A stretch of 64,000 bases of DNA from Annona cherimola (Eukaryota > Streptophyta > Magnoliopsida > Magnoliales > Annonaceae), in the NCBI GenBank assembly GCA_030490835.1, contig CM059974.1, positions 9,307,501 to 9,371,500 on the forward strand, read 5' to 3'. Each line of letters starts with the position of its first letter. Position 1 is the stretch's first letter. This document shows, one piece after another, positions 24,137 to 35,948 of this stretch. A program made the position numbers and the translations under genes. The notes beneath the pieces are model-generated. The model did no database searches. It saw only the letters and a program-made list of their open reading frames with translations, and was not told the DNA's origin.

Positions 24137-25861
24137 GTGAGCCATCAAGCAATGGATTTCATACAGGCTACAGCTGGAAGCAGGGAAGGTTTTTAATGTC
24201 TGGCTGCTGCCCGTGGATTCCGGTCCAAACCATGTGATAGGGTGGCAAACATCATGGTTCCCACATTCACCGTTACAGTTCGTCACGTGCTTCTCTCTAA
24301 TGCCCGCGTGCATGTACTCTCCCATACTAGTAAATGGTGGAACAACTTGTTATGAGTTATGATTTAATAATATATCCAATTCGCTGCCACAATTCTTCAA
24401 ATTTTCTAACATTTATTTTGAATTTTTTGTATGATTTGACATCCTTCGTATTTTTATGGGCATTGGTAAAATAGACCTTATAACGTAGGATAATTACAAA
24501 TTAGGCAGCCTATTTTCTGATTGATATTTATACAAGTGATAACCTTCATATTACAATCTAGCATATTTACAACCCTCTTACTTAGAAGGAATTTTTTCTT
24601 TAAATACTTCTATACCAAAAGTAAATCCATAAAACCATATGTAAAAATAGTAAAAATCTCCACTTTTTCGGAGAAAACATATGTAAAACCCCACACAATG
24701 AGGGGAGATTTGAACCCGAGTAGGCTAGTTACCAGCCCCTTAGGTTAACACGGAGGCAATTGCTTGGTAGCGATTAGGTCTCCCATTTTAAGCTTGTAGA
24801 ATTCCAGGGATTCTCTTTTCTGGCTCATTTGGAGCAACTAGCGAGCTTTTGCCAGTTATTGTTTTTTGGGGCTGTCTTTTTGGAGGCCTTGTGTTGTCAC
24901 AAGCCCACGATATTTCTTGAGTCTCGCCCATTCTTCTTATCTTAAACGAGAAGAAGGACCGAAGCTCACAGTCGAAGGTCTTAAGTTCTCATTGCATGTC
25001 GTATGACTCTTATGATCTTATCTAAGTTTCTCGCTTCTAATTCCACCATGGCATATCAGACAAAGTACCAAACTCAAAACGAAGGAAACATATATTCACT
25101 GCCAATTACGCGACCGCAAACGGTTGGATGGGAATATGGTTTTCCATCCTAATGAGAATTAATCCAGCCAGGGGATAGTAATCAAGCTAGAAAATAAAAA
25201 CAATGTGACAAAACCATTTTACTGTCACAATGTGATAGGGTCGTGGGTGGGATCCTCCCAAAGCGGGAATGGTATAGCTTCAGGCCGAGGACGGGGATTC
25301 GACCTCGTCGTCTTTGGAGGCAAGACGAACCAATTTGCAAATACGCGCATATGGCTGCTGCTAACCGCCATTCGGTGAATTTCCTTCTTCTATAAGGTAT
25401 CAGCAGATACTATCCTTGCTGACCGATCTATCACAATGCTGTGTATGGCTGCGGGTTGTCCAAATTAAATGGTTGCTTATATATTTTCATTCTTGAACTG
25501 GCGGGAAAACACCATTGGCTCGAAGTGGTTTCGTTGTTTTAATGCTGTACTCCAGAAAGATGTGCAACTGGTGTCCACAGCAAATAGCTCACTCCTTGGA
25601 TTCTATCCACTTCTATCCGCCCACCATTAATCACTCAACCCACAGAGATTAACTTCAGTAAACATCTAACAATTTGTGCAGTTGGATTCCGCATTGACCT
25701 GTTAAGCTTGTTTGATTATGCTGCATCTGTAATTAGAGGATGCTGGAGACATGATAATTACCCCAATTCAACATACAAAATTTCGACTTTGAAATTTAAG
25801 CTGGAAACTTTTGAATGCTTATTTAAGTTATTCCACGTATGGTTGTAAGTCATACTTTCAC
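24137..25861. other. Intergenic, nothing supported
   Basis: Mixed composition; no coding frame or repeat that I can define. Confidence 0.45.
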
Positions 25862-26132
25862 GGTATGTTTAGAAAGTGATAAAACTTTTGGAAAAAAAAT
25901 TTTAAATAAGAGAAAATAATATGATATACTAAGGATAATGATAAGGAGTAAAGAAAATAAAGTTAAATAGATAGATTAGCTGTATAGATAATTGTGTAGA
26001 AATTATTAAAAAATAAAATAGTTGTATTGAATATATAAAGAAATAATTAAAAATGAGATAATTGTGGATAATGAAAAAATTTAGATTAAAAATTTTTTGT
26101 TTGATAAGTTTTAGATGTATCCAAACATACCC
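25862..26132 (+). mobile_element. Tourist-like MITE, family A
   Basis: Ends GGTATGTTTAG and CCAAACATACCC; flanks TCA and TTA. It has the shared interior order (ATGATA, AAGTTAAATAGATAGATTAG, TGTAGAAATTATT). Confidence 0.65.
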
Positions 26133-26586
26133 TTATTTTTGAGAGACATCATATTAGCTCATTGATTTTTTTATTAAAATCTTCTTGATAAAACCTAGAC
26201 ATAAATAAAAAAAAGTTATTAATGTATTATATGTGGTTATAAAAAATAAAGTGATAACAATATGCATTAAAAACCATTCTTTATATAAGAAATCCATAGA
26301 TGAATTTAATTTTTAGTTAAGAATATTTTAGCAAATCATAAAAGAAGTATATTTTAGTAAAAGCATATCAACAAAACAATTAATAACATTATTATATTTA
26401 AAAATGTGATAAAAATGTGTGATCGTATTTGCCATTATTGGATCTTGCAAATCGGCTCCCCTTAACTTCAGGACTAACATATCAAGAGTATTTGTCAACT
26501 TTGAGAATTAAAATGTCTACAAGATATGCAATTATGGTGAACTAACATTTGGAGTTAGGTGCACATGCATATGCATATTTTACAAA

Positions 26587-26810
26587 GGGTGTATTTGTGA
26601 AATCATAAAATGATGTGATATATTAGAGGTAATGAAGAAAAATAAAAAGAATAAAGTTAAAATAAAGATGTTACTTATATACATAATTGTATAAAAGTAA
26701 TTGAAAATTAATATAATTATATAAGAAGATGTAAAGAAATGATAAAAATAAAATAATTGTGAAAATTAAAAAGTTTTTATTTAAAAGTTTCAAGTGTATC
26801 AAGATACATC
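26587..26810 (+). mobile_element. Tourist-like MITE, family A (shortened)
   Basis: Starts GGGTGTATTTGTG and ends near AGATACATC. The interior matches family A but is about 50 bp shorter than intact copies. Confidence 0.6.
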
Positions 26811-27314
26811 ATAAATTTTTAAAAATTAAAATAAAGTACTAAATCAATTCAAAAATTATGAAATTTCACAAAAACCCAAATCAAACCCATATATGTATAA
26901 GAATTATAAAATTTTTAAGCCATCATTTTGCCTACAATATGGGCAGCTGTATGAGATAAGGACCTTTGAAATTAACCCTAATTATTTTAAGTCTTTTTTA
27001 CCCCACATCATGATTTCCAGTGTCATCTGTGATGTTGAGCGGAAGAAGTGGCAACCAGAAGGGGACAATCCATGTGAGGGGCAAATAGACCATACGGCCG
27101 TTTGAAAGATGTTTTCAAAAATGCTATTTATAAACCAATTAAACCTTCGAAATTGGAACTCGGGCATGAATGGGACATACTATAAGCAAAAATTTTAATT
27201 GATGATCACAGTTCTTCGGCTGTCCTCTGTGATCATCGAGAAAACCCATTGGTCTCAACAATAATCGCAGACTTTAGCATTCGTATACCAGTAATAGATT
27301 TTTTTTTTCTTTTA

Positions 27315-27608
27315 GAGTATGTTTAGAGAATGATAAAAAGTTAAAAGTAAAAGTTATAAAATGATATAATCTGATAAGGATAACAATGAAGAGTAAAAAG
27401 ATTAAAGTTAAAATAAATAGATTAGTTTTATAGATAATCGTATAAAAATAATTGAAAAGTAGAATAATTACATAAGAAAATATAAAGTAATAATTAAAAA
27501 ATATGATAATCATTTATTAGGAAAAATAATAATTAAAAAATATGATAATTATTTATTGAGAAAAAAAATTTAGCTTGACGTTGTTTTTCTTTGTTGCCCA
27601 ACATATCC
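27315..27608 (+). mobile_element. Tourist-like MITE, family A, with TTA duplication
   Basis: Ends GAGTATGTTTAG and CCCAACATATCC, flanked by TTA at 27312-27314 and TTA at 27609-27611. This is the clearest 3-bp duplication in the family and supports PIF/Harbinger (Tourist) membership. It contains an internal duplication of an AATAATTAAAAAATATGAT phrase near 27488-27551. It sits about 300 bp upstream of the GGPPS start codon and could contribute to that promoter. Confidence 0.75.
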
Positions 27609-27791
27609 TTAGTGTTTCGAATTCGTCCGCAACCGATGGTGGTCATTCCCGATAGGATAAACTATCCACATAAAATGGACGCTCAAGATCGTAGATTCTT
27701 CTGCGGAGACACCTCGGGCACGAGGAGGCAAACGCCAAACAGCTATTGGACGCTACTTACGCTAGCCACCAAAATGGCTCCCATGGAATAA

Positions 27792-28988
<1,197 letters not shown>

Positions 28989-29573
28989 GAGCCGTGGTCA
29001 ACCCATGTAAGTACGCCCATAAACGTGTGTACAAAGCACGCGTGGATATATTACTTGTGACTTGCCGTGTAGCATGTGTGTGAAAATCCGCGTGGATATT
29101 TCTTTTTCCCTTTCTTTTTTGATAAGTTGGGAGGCATGTTCGTAATGCCTTTGCTTTTTGGGGTTATCCCAATTCCCGGAAATTCAAGCGAGATTTCAAT
29201 TCCAAAAAAACACACATAACTCGGTTACATACACGTGGAGTCAACTGTTGCCTATTGCTCACAAAAAATTTTGAGGGTGAACATCTAGGCCTTGCTTTTT
29301 CAAACTAAAGCTAACTGTAGCTTTTTATGTCGTCAATGCTCCTACAGTAATTAAGGGTCAGATGAAAAATAACATGCAGGAGGAATAATCCATGGCGATA
29401 TTTGCCTGCGGGTCAACAGAAAATATATCGCCTGTTGAAACTGGACAAGATGTCTTCTTGCGCTAAGGTCCATTGATCTCGATGTGAATGTTGAAACCAA
29501 CCACAATATGCAACATCGATCTGCAGCCTACACCAGTGATGCCAGCCACAAGTACAGCATGTCCTAGAATAGG
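28989..29573. other. 3' flank of GGPPS
   Basis: Holds the presumed 3' UTR of GGPPS. I see no perfect AATAAA; T-rich tracts lie at 29100-29130. A short repeat-like stretch (AAAGCTAACTGTAGCTTTTT, near 29305-29325) forms a small hairpin. No gene. Confidence 0.4.
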
Positions 29574-29578
29574 TTATG

Positions 29579-30770
29579 TGTTGACACCCCACCTTTGGTC
29601 CCAAAAATGGGTAAAATGGAAAAAAGTCTCAAACTCAAATAAATTCAAGGCAAAAGGAGGTTCATGCAAGCTAAGCAGGCCCTTCCAAACACGGCCCACG
29701 GAGCGAAGCTCCACCAAGCCTCGAAGCAGGCTTTTCAACAAACCAGATCCGGCCCACACGAGCGAAGCTCCTACAGGCCACCTCAACGGGCTCCACAATG
29801 CAGCCCACCAAGCCTCAGAAGTAGGCTTCTCTACAATTTTGGGCCTCTACAACGGCCCACCCAAAACAACGGGCTTAGCCAAGCTCTAGCCCACTAAGTT
29901 CCAGCCCACTATGGAAGGAGCCCGCCAAGCTCAAGCTCATGGACCAAGTCCAACACCTCTCAACCAAGCTCAAGCCCATGCTCTCAACTCAAGCCCAAAG
30001 CCCATTACCCAAACTCAAGACCAAGCTCATGGACCAAGTTCATGATCCCACTCAAGCTCAAGTCCATGGACTAAGTCCATGACCTCAAGAGAGCCCAAAG
30101 CCCACTCCTACATCTATAAAAGGAGAGCACCCCCTCTCATTTGGACACTTGAAGAGAGGCATCCCAAGGGGAGGACGGGAGTCTGCAGCAACGCCCCGGC
30201 ACCCCGGCTTCCATACTCTACGCGCTCTACGCCTCTCTTCCCCATTTTCCCCTTTCCATCTCTCCCGTTCTCTCAAATCTTTTTATTTTCCCCCCTTTCA
30301 CGCCGTGTAAACCGCCTCGGGTTGGCAGATTTCTCCATATTTGCTTCAATCCGTAGGCCGGAACCCGATCTCTGTATTATTAGTGCCTTATTTCTTTAAA
30401 CAGGGTCTGATCTCCCTTTAAAGATCAGTGGCGACTCCGTTTTTCTTTATTTTTGTGTGTGCGTGTTTGAGTTAACGCCCCGGCAAGGTGGGTGCACGCG
30501 GGTCCACGGATCCCAGCATAATACGCTGCCGTTATGCTGCCGGATTTGTGACTTGACCCGTGTAAGGAAAGCCCCGTCTTAGCCGTTATGCTGCCGAAAT
30601 CACGAGAAAATACCCACACGCCAACTTTCCTAAAAGATATGAAGCCTAATGCGTTTTACCCCATGTGAATGCAGGAAATCTAAGCCCACGTTGCTTTTCA
30701 ACACGATCCACATTTTCAAGGCCCGGGAAACCATTCCGAGCCCACCGTAGCGCTCACGGCGGGTGCTACA
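29579..30770 (+). repeat. 5' LTR
   Basis: 1192 bp with TG..CA ends. The first 500 bp are rich in CAAGC/AAGCCCA repeats. TATAAAAG at 30115-30122 is a probable promoter box, with transcription start expected about 25-35 bp downstream. GCCGTTATGCTGCCG occurs twice in the last third. TGGCGACTCC at 30429-30438 duplicates the first ten bases of the primer site. Confidence 0.95.
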
Positions 30771-30773
30771 GCT

Positions 30774-30792
30774 TGGCGACTCCACTGGGGAC
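30774..30792 (+). promoter_or_regulatory. Primer binding site, tRNA-Arg type
   Basis: TGGCGACTCCACTGGGGAC lies three bases inside the 5' LTR. It is complementary to the 3' end of plant tRNA-Arg(ACG) including CCA, with one probable mismatch to the common isoacceptor. Ogre/Tat-lineage retrotransposons are known to prime from tRNA-Arg. Confidence 0.8.
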
Positions 30793-31135
30793 GGCGTTGC
30801 AGGTCTACATCGGCGCAAAGGGGTCAGAAACTGGAAGATCGGAGCTTCTTCCTCGCTGAACAGCGAGTTCCGGGCGGTTTCCCGTCATCCGGCAGCGAGT
30901 TTCTGAAGTTTCTGCCCAAATCGTGCAGAAACCTAAAAAGTTTTTAGGTCCAGAGGCGTCCAGCTCAAAAAACGGACAGAACTCGTGAAGACTTGCTGGA
31001 TACCGCCTTGTGACTGTCAAGGCACCTAATACGAGCCAAAAGGAACAACTTCCAGCAAGAATGAAGCTAATTAATGTTAAATCCGGCGTAAAAATCACTT
31101 CTTTTTCATAACCTGAGTGTTTTCTGGTCACACTT

Positions 31136-31335
31136 CCAGAAACGCTTCAAGCGAACTGGTCTTCCTTCCAGAGACTCTTCAAGCGAACTGGTCATTCTTC
31201 CAGACACTCTTCAAGCGAACTGGTCATTCTTCCAGACACGCTTCAAGAGAACTGGTCCTTCTCCAGACACGCTTCAAGAGAACTGGTCCTTCTCCAGACA
31301 CGCTTTAAGCGAACTGGTCACTTTTCCAGAGACGC
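31136..31335 (+). repeat. 32/31-bp tandem repeat in the leader
   Basis: AAGCGAACTGGTC or a near variant starts at 31149, 31181, 31213, 31245, 31276 and 31307, giving spacings of 32, 32, 32, 31 and 31 bp, with CCAGACACGCTTC-like sequence in between. It lies in the untranslated leader between the primer site and gag. Confidence 0.9.
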
Positions 31336-31545
31336 CTCAGGCAAACCCAAATCTGTGGACCTCGAACATTCTCACGCGTGGAACTTAAAATAAATAAAAT
31401 CTCAAAAAATACAAAAGGACCCGGACTTGCGAGTATACATCCAAAGGTTGGCTTTTTTTTTAGTATCTGTTTACAAGTGCTAACCCATTTTCATTGATTG
31501 CTCAGGTTCTTCACCATATCTCGAAGGCAAAGCAAGTCAATCACT

Positions 31546-31790
31546 GATGTGACATAAAGCTTACGTGCCTAGAGTCAACTGTATGCTGACAAGACAATTG
31601 ACATGACATAAAGGCGCTGAAATGACCATTGATGTGACATAAAGCTTACGTGCCTAGAAGTCAACGGTTGACCCAAGACCATTGATGTGACATAAAGCTT
31701 ACATGCCTAGAGTCAACTGTAGGCTGACAAGACAATCGACATGACATAAAGGCGCTGACAAGACCAATACGGAAAAGGCACAGACATGGC
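31546..31790 (+). repeat. Second, longer tandem repeat in the leader
   Basis: GATGTGACATAAAGCTTA occurs at 31546, 31631 and 31684, and shorter TGACATAAAGGCGCTGA versions lie between and after. The units also share TGCCTAGAGTCAACTGTA. It is non-coding. A/G-rich DNA follows at 31948-32070, just upstream of gag. Confidence 0.85.
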
Positions 31791-32120
31791 ATAAAGGTAC
31801 AGCAACGTCCAGAGGCATCACGGCGACGCGGCAGTAAGCTAACAATGATTTTTCAAGTTCGAAGATGATTAATCAACCTTTCTACCCTTGGTTCTGAAAC
31901 CGGGGGGCATCATATCATGTTTCCATAATTTTACTTTGACTTCCTACTAAAAAAAAAAAGTTAAAAAAAAAAGAGCAAAAAAAAAAGAGCAAAAAAAGAG
32001 TTAAAAAAAAGAGAGCAAAAAAAAAATTAAGAGAAAAAGCAAAAAAAGAAAAAGAAAAAAGAGAGTGAAGAAATTATATATCTTAAAGTTCTAGTTGCCT
32101 TCAAGCTGAAGATCGCATAC

Positions 32121-34208
32121 ATGAAGCCGACAAATCATCTTTCAAAGGAAAATACTGCATTCCCATTTGAAAAATGTGATCGGATGATGCAACGAATGCA
32201 ACGGATGGAGGACATGCTCTACAAAATAATAGAGCAACGTCAATCAATGGCAAAACAACAACATCAAGCGTCATCCTCTTCATCACAACATCAACAAACA
32301 ACGAGTTCGAGCTCACAATCCATCCCAGTTCAAAGATCACATGGCCTAGCGAAAGTGCAAGGCGAAATAGAAGAGGTCAAGATACAATTTCAAAGCCAAC
32401 TCCAAGAGTTACAAAGAAAAATTGACCGACAGCAAGAGGAGGACTTTCATTTGGTAAAAATTGAAGACTTATGCCCATTTCCAAATGCACAACTACCTGA
32501 AAATTTCAAAATGCCAACCCTCCCTACCTATGAAGGAAACTCATGCCCACATGCCCATATCAAGGCCTTTTGCAGTATTTTATACCCTTTGGTAAAAAAG
32601 GAGGAAATTTTGGTCATGCTATTCCAACATAGCCTGAGAGGAGACGCCCTTGAATGGTATACGTCGCTCGACTGCAAGCAAATTAAAACATGGGAACAAC
32701 TCTCCTTAGCCTTCATGGACCGCTTTTCATATATGCTAAATACGGCTCCCAAAAGGGCCGATCTCGAAGCACTCAAGCAAGAAGAGGATGAAACGTTCTC
32801 AGAGTACGTGTCTAGATGGCGTGCCTTGGCGGCGAAGATGAAAAGCCCGTTGCCGTTGGATGAGCAAATCTCCACCATCATCAACTCAACGCACCCGAGC
32901 ATCTCGGGCTACCTCATCTCTCACCCATATGTCAACTTCACTCAGCTCCTCCAAGCCGGAGACCAAGTGGAGGCGGGAATCAGACATGGCACCATCTCTC
33001 CATGGCCACAACAAGAAAATGCAATTCATTTTGAACAGGCAAGCCAGACACCTCATATAGCGGACATTGGCATGGAAGTCAATTTTGTGAAGGGTAATGC
33101 CAAAACCTTCGACCATTCTATTCTCATAACAAAAGCCCGACCCCATAATGCTCCTATCATTTTACAAGGCCGAAATGCCAACTCCGTTGTCCTTCAAAGA
33201 AGATGTGTTGAGCCCGTCATTTTAGTGGGAAAATCCGTCATGCCTACGCAAGAGAATCTTATGTTGCACAAACCTCCTATTGTCCAAAGAACATCCTCAA
33301 ATACTTTTTCTACAAACCCGGAAGCTCATCCCAAGATAGCAAGCCAACCTACTTTGCCTCACTTCTCCCCAGAAAATATCTTCATCCCAGTTAGCCAACC
33401 AACATGCCCGCAGTCTAGAAATGCAGAAGAGAACCCCAAAGCTCCATACACCTCTGCTCCTAGCATTCCTCTAAAGCAATCGTTGTCATCATCTTCTACA
33501 CAACCATGCCCGGCCACGGAAGGTGAAATATTAATCTTATCGACAAAGCATACAAATACCTCAGAAAAGGAAGTGCTAGCCAAGGAGTACAAATCTCAAG
33601 AAATTCCTGCACAAGAAAAGCCAAATGGAAAAGACCATCTACAAGTCACAAATGAAGTTATCCTTCACACAGACAAGCAAGCAGAGGCATCTAAACAGCC
33701 TCAACAAACCACCATCAACACAGGCCATGTCGACGAAGTCGAACAGCCAACAAGGTTAGCCCCGGAAGCCGCAGAATGCGCAGGGCACACAACCATCATC
33801 TACCAACCCACGGTCACAAATGCATCTTCATCAATGCATCCACAAGGGATAGTTCAAAATGGCTACGATACAGTCTTTCCATCAAGCTTGGCAGGAAAAA
33901 TGCCAACAACCGGTGAAGACAATATTTCACAAGGGGCAAAAAGCGCACAAAAAATAAAAGACCGGGGGCATGCCAGAGAAGAATGGGGGCAACCTAACAA
34001 AGCCGCATGCCAGAGAAGCATTAAGTTCAAGATACAAAGAAAAAATTACAAACGAAGGCTGAAGAGGAAAAGGTGGAGAAAAATGCATCTACATCATCCC
34101 GAAGCATGGGGGCATGTGGTTCTAAAGAAAAATGACACAAATTACTTTTGTATCATGTTCCATTCTACAACAAACAAAGTTTGGGACCCGGGAGGCAAAG
34201 CTACATGA
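32121..34208 (+). CDS. Retrotransposon gag-like polyprotein (695 aa)
   Basis: Structural protein expected to form the cytoplasmic virus-like particle and package element RNA. Residues 20-110 are Q/S-rich with coiled-coil character. Residues about 130-290 match the Tat/Ogre-type capsid: FKMPTLPTYEGNSCPHAHIK (the Y-x-G-x-x-CP-x-x-H signature), then LRGDALEWYTSL, TWEQLSLAFMDRFSYML, FSEYVSRWRALAAKM and FTQLLQAGDQVEAGI. The remainder is low-complexity S/T/P/Q. The last 60 residues are strongly basic (RKNYKRRLKRKRWRK) and could bind RNA. No CCHC zinc knuckle, protease or polymerase is visible. The ORF is intact. Frames after its stop are A/G-rich and unlike protein. Confidence 0.88.
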   Translation: MKPTNHLSKENTAFPFEKCDRMMQRMQRMEDMLYKIIEQRQSMAKQQHQASSSSSQHQQTTSSSSQSIPVQRSHGLAKVQGEIEEVKIQFQSQLQELQRKIDRQQEEDFHLVKIEDLCPFPNAQLPENFKMPTLPTYEGNSCPHAHIKAFCSILYPLVKKEEILVMLFQHSLRGDALEWYTSLDCKQIKTWEQLSLAFMDRFSYMLNTAPKRADLEALKQEEDETFSEYVSRWRALAAKMKSPLPLDEQISTIINSTHPSISGYLISHPYVNFTQLLQAGDQVEAGIRHGTISPWPQQENAIHFEQASQTPHIADIGMEVNFVKGNAKTFDHSILITKARPHNAPIILQGRNANSVVLQRRCVEPVILVGKSVMPTQENLMLHKPPIVQRTSSNTFSTNPEAHPKIASQPTLPHFSPENIFIPVSQPTCPQSRNAEENPKAPYTSAPSIPLKQSLSSSSTQPCPATEGEILILSTKHTNTSEKEVLAKEYKSQEIPAQEKPNGKDHLQVTNEVILHTDKQAEASKQPQQTTINTGHVDEVEQPTRLAPEAAECAGHTTIIYQPTVTNASSSMHPQGIVQNGYDTVFPSSLAGKMPTTGEDNISQGAKSAQKIKDRGHAREEWGQPNKAACQRSIKFKIQRKNYKRRLKRKRWRKMHLHHPEAWGHVVLKKNDTNYFCIMFHSTTNKVWDPGGKAT

Positions 34209-34502
34209 GGAAATGGTTCCATAGCGCCGCTCGCAAGGCTACCACGACAGCAAGCAAACCCCGAACGGCGACATCAAGCAACGGCGGCGGCGACGATGAA
34301 AAGAGGAAAAGAGCAATCGAAAGAGGGAAACCCCCTATCGGAGACCCTAAAATTTGGTAAAATTGCAGAAAGCTCCTCGCCATCTACAGGAATTGCGAAA
34401 TCATCCGGATTCAAGACTAGTGCAAAACAAGCCAGCAAGTCCACAAAATTTCAAAAAGGACCACTCTCCCGGAAGAAACATCTTGAGTTCGTAGAAATTG
34501 CA

Positions 34503-34680
34503 AAGTGACCCAAAACAAAACAAAAAAAAACAAAAAAAAAAAACAAAAAAAAAAGAAAAGAAAGAGAAGACAAAAAAAAAAAAAACCAAAACAAAAACAA
34601 AAACAAAAAAAAAAGAGAAAGAGAGAGAAAGAACGAAAGAAAAAGGGAGAAAGAAAAAGAGCGAGAAAAGAAAGTGTTCA
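34503..34680 (+). repeat. A/G-rich low-complexity tract
   Basis: About 180 bases almost free of C and T, mostly A with G interspersed, between gag and the polypurine tract. It produces long spurious lysine-rich frames on the plus strand and Phe-rich frames on the minus strand, some of which run into the 3' LTR. Confidence 0.9.
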
Positions 34681-34738
34681 GGTCAATGCCAAAAGGGATG
34701 TCAAGTACTTTGCCATTCATCGTCAAGACGCCTCTGGC

Positions 34739-34751
34739 AAAGGGGGGCAGC
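34739..34751 (+). promoter_or_regulatory. Polypurine tract
   Basis: AAAGGGGGGCAGC lies directly before the TG of the 3' LTR, the normal position for plus-strand priming. Confidence 0.85.
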
Positions 34752-35943
34752 TGTTGACACCCCACCTTTGGTCCCAAAAATGGGTAAAATGGAAAAAAGT
34801 CCCAAACTCAAACAAATTCAAGGCAAAAGGAGGTTCATGCAAGCTAAGCAGGCCCTTCCAAACACGGCCCACGGAGCGAAGCTCCACCAAGCCTCGAAGC
34901 AGGCTTTTCAACAAACCAGATCCGGCCCACACGAGCGAAGCTCCTACAGGCCACCTCAACGGGCTCCACAATGCAGCCCACCAAGCCTCAGAAGTAGGCT
35001 TCTCTACAATTTTGGGCCTCTACAACGGCCCACCCAAAACAACGGGCTTAGCCAAGCTCTAGCCCACTAAGTTCCAGCCCACTATGGAAGGAGCCCGCCA
35101 AGCTCAAGCTCATGGACCAAGTCCAACACCTCTCAACCAAGCTCAAGCCCATGCTCTCAACTCAAGCCCAAAGCCCATTACCCAAACTCAAGACCAAGCT
35201 CATGGACCAAGTCCATGATCCCACTCAAGCCCAAGTCCATGGACTAAGTCCATGACCTCAAGAGAGCCCAAAGCCCACTCCTACATCTATAAAAGGAGAG
35301 CACCCTCTCTCATTTGGACACTTGAAGAGAGGCATCCCAAGGGGAGGACGGGAGTCTGCAGCAACGCCCCGGCACCCCGGCTTCCATACTCTACGCGCTC
35401 TACGCCTCTCTTCCCCATTTTCCCCTTTCCATCTCTCCCGTTCTCTCAAATCTTTTTATTTTTCCCCCTTTCACGCCGTGTAAACCGCCTCGGGTTGGCA
35501 GATTTCTCCATATTTGCTTCAATCCGTAGGCCGGAACCCGATCTCTGTATTATTAGTGCCTTATTTCTTTAAACAGGGTCTGATCTCCCTTTAAAGATCA
35601 GTGGCGACTCCGTTTTTCTTTATTTTTGTGTGTGCGTGTTTGAGTTAACGCCCCGGCAAGGTGGGTGCACGCGGGTCCACGGATCCCAGCATAATACGCT
35701 GCCGTTATGCTGCCGGATTTGTGACTTGACCCGTGTAAGGAAAGCCCCGTCTTAGCCGTTATGCTGCCGAAATCACGAGAAAATACCCACACGCCAACTT
35801 TCCTAAAAGATATGAAGCCTAATGCGTTTTACCCCATGTGAATGCAGGAAATCTAAGCCCACGTTGCTTTTCAACACGATCCACATTTTCAAGGCCCGGG
35901 AAACCATTCCGAGCCCACCGTAGCGCTCACGGCGGGTGCTACA
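34752..35943 (+). repeat. 3' LTR
   Basis: 1192 bp, same length as the 5' LTR. Six differences are seen by eye, all C/T: two near the start, two near 35,208-35,230, one at the CACCCTCTC stretch near 35,305 and one in the T/C run near 35,462. The TATA-like box is at 35288-35295. Confidence 0.95.
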
Positions 35944-35948
35944 TTATG

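Larger units (their letters stand above)
29579..35943 (+). mobile_element. Complete gag-only LTR retrotransposon (Ty3/gypsy, Tat-like)
   Basis: A 6365-bp element with 1192-bp LTRs beginning TGTTGACACC and ending GTGCTACA, flanked by the perfect 5-bp duplication TTATG (29574-29578 and 35944-35948). It has a tRNA-Arg-type primer site directly after the 5' LTR, a polypurine tract directly before the 3' LTR, and one long gag-like ORF. No protease, reverse transcriptase, RNase H or integrase sequence is present, so it must use enzymes from another element. The LTRs differ at six positions that I can count (about 0.5%), so insertion is recent. The primer type and the gag motif point to the Tat/Ogre side of Ty3/gypsy. 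Architecturally it resembles the plant class called TR-GAG elements, though larger. Confidence 0.93.

Noticed and set aside
30079..30399. 106-codon frame in each LTR (also at 35252)
   Set aside because: It overlaps the TATA box and presumed transcription start of the LTR, and has the composition of a translated CT-rich leader rather than protein.
31136..31790. Possible CRISPR array
   Set aside because: The repeats are adjacent without unique spacers, lie in a retrotransposon leader, and the genome is a plant.
34498..35070. 190- and 185-codon Lys-rich frames crossing into the 3' LTR
   Set aside because: They arise from the A/G-rich tract and LTR sequence. The same LTR frames recur in the 5' copy with different upstream sequence, so they are not conserved genes.
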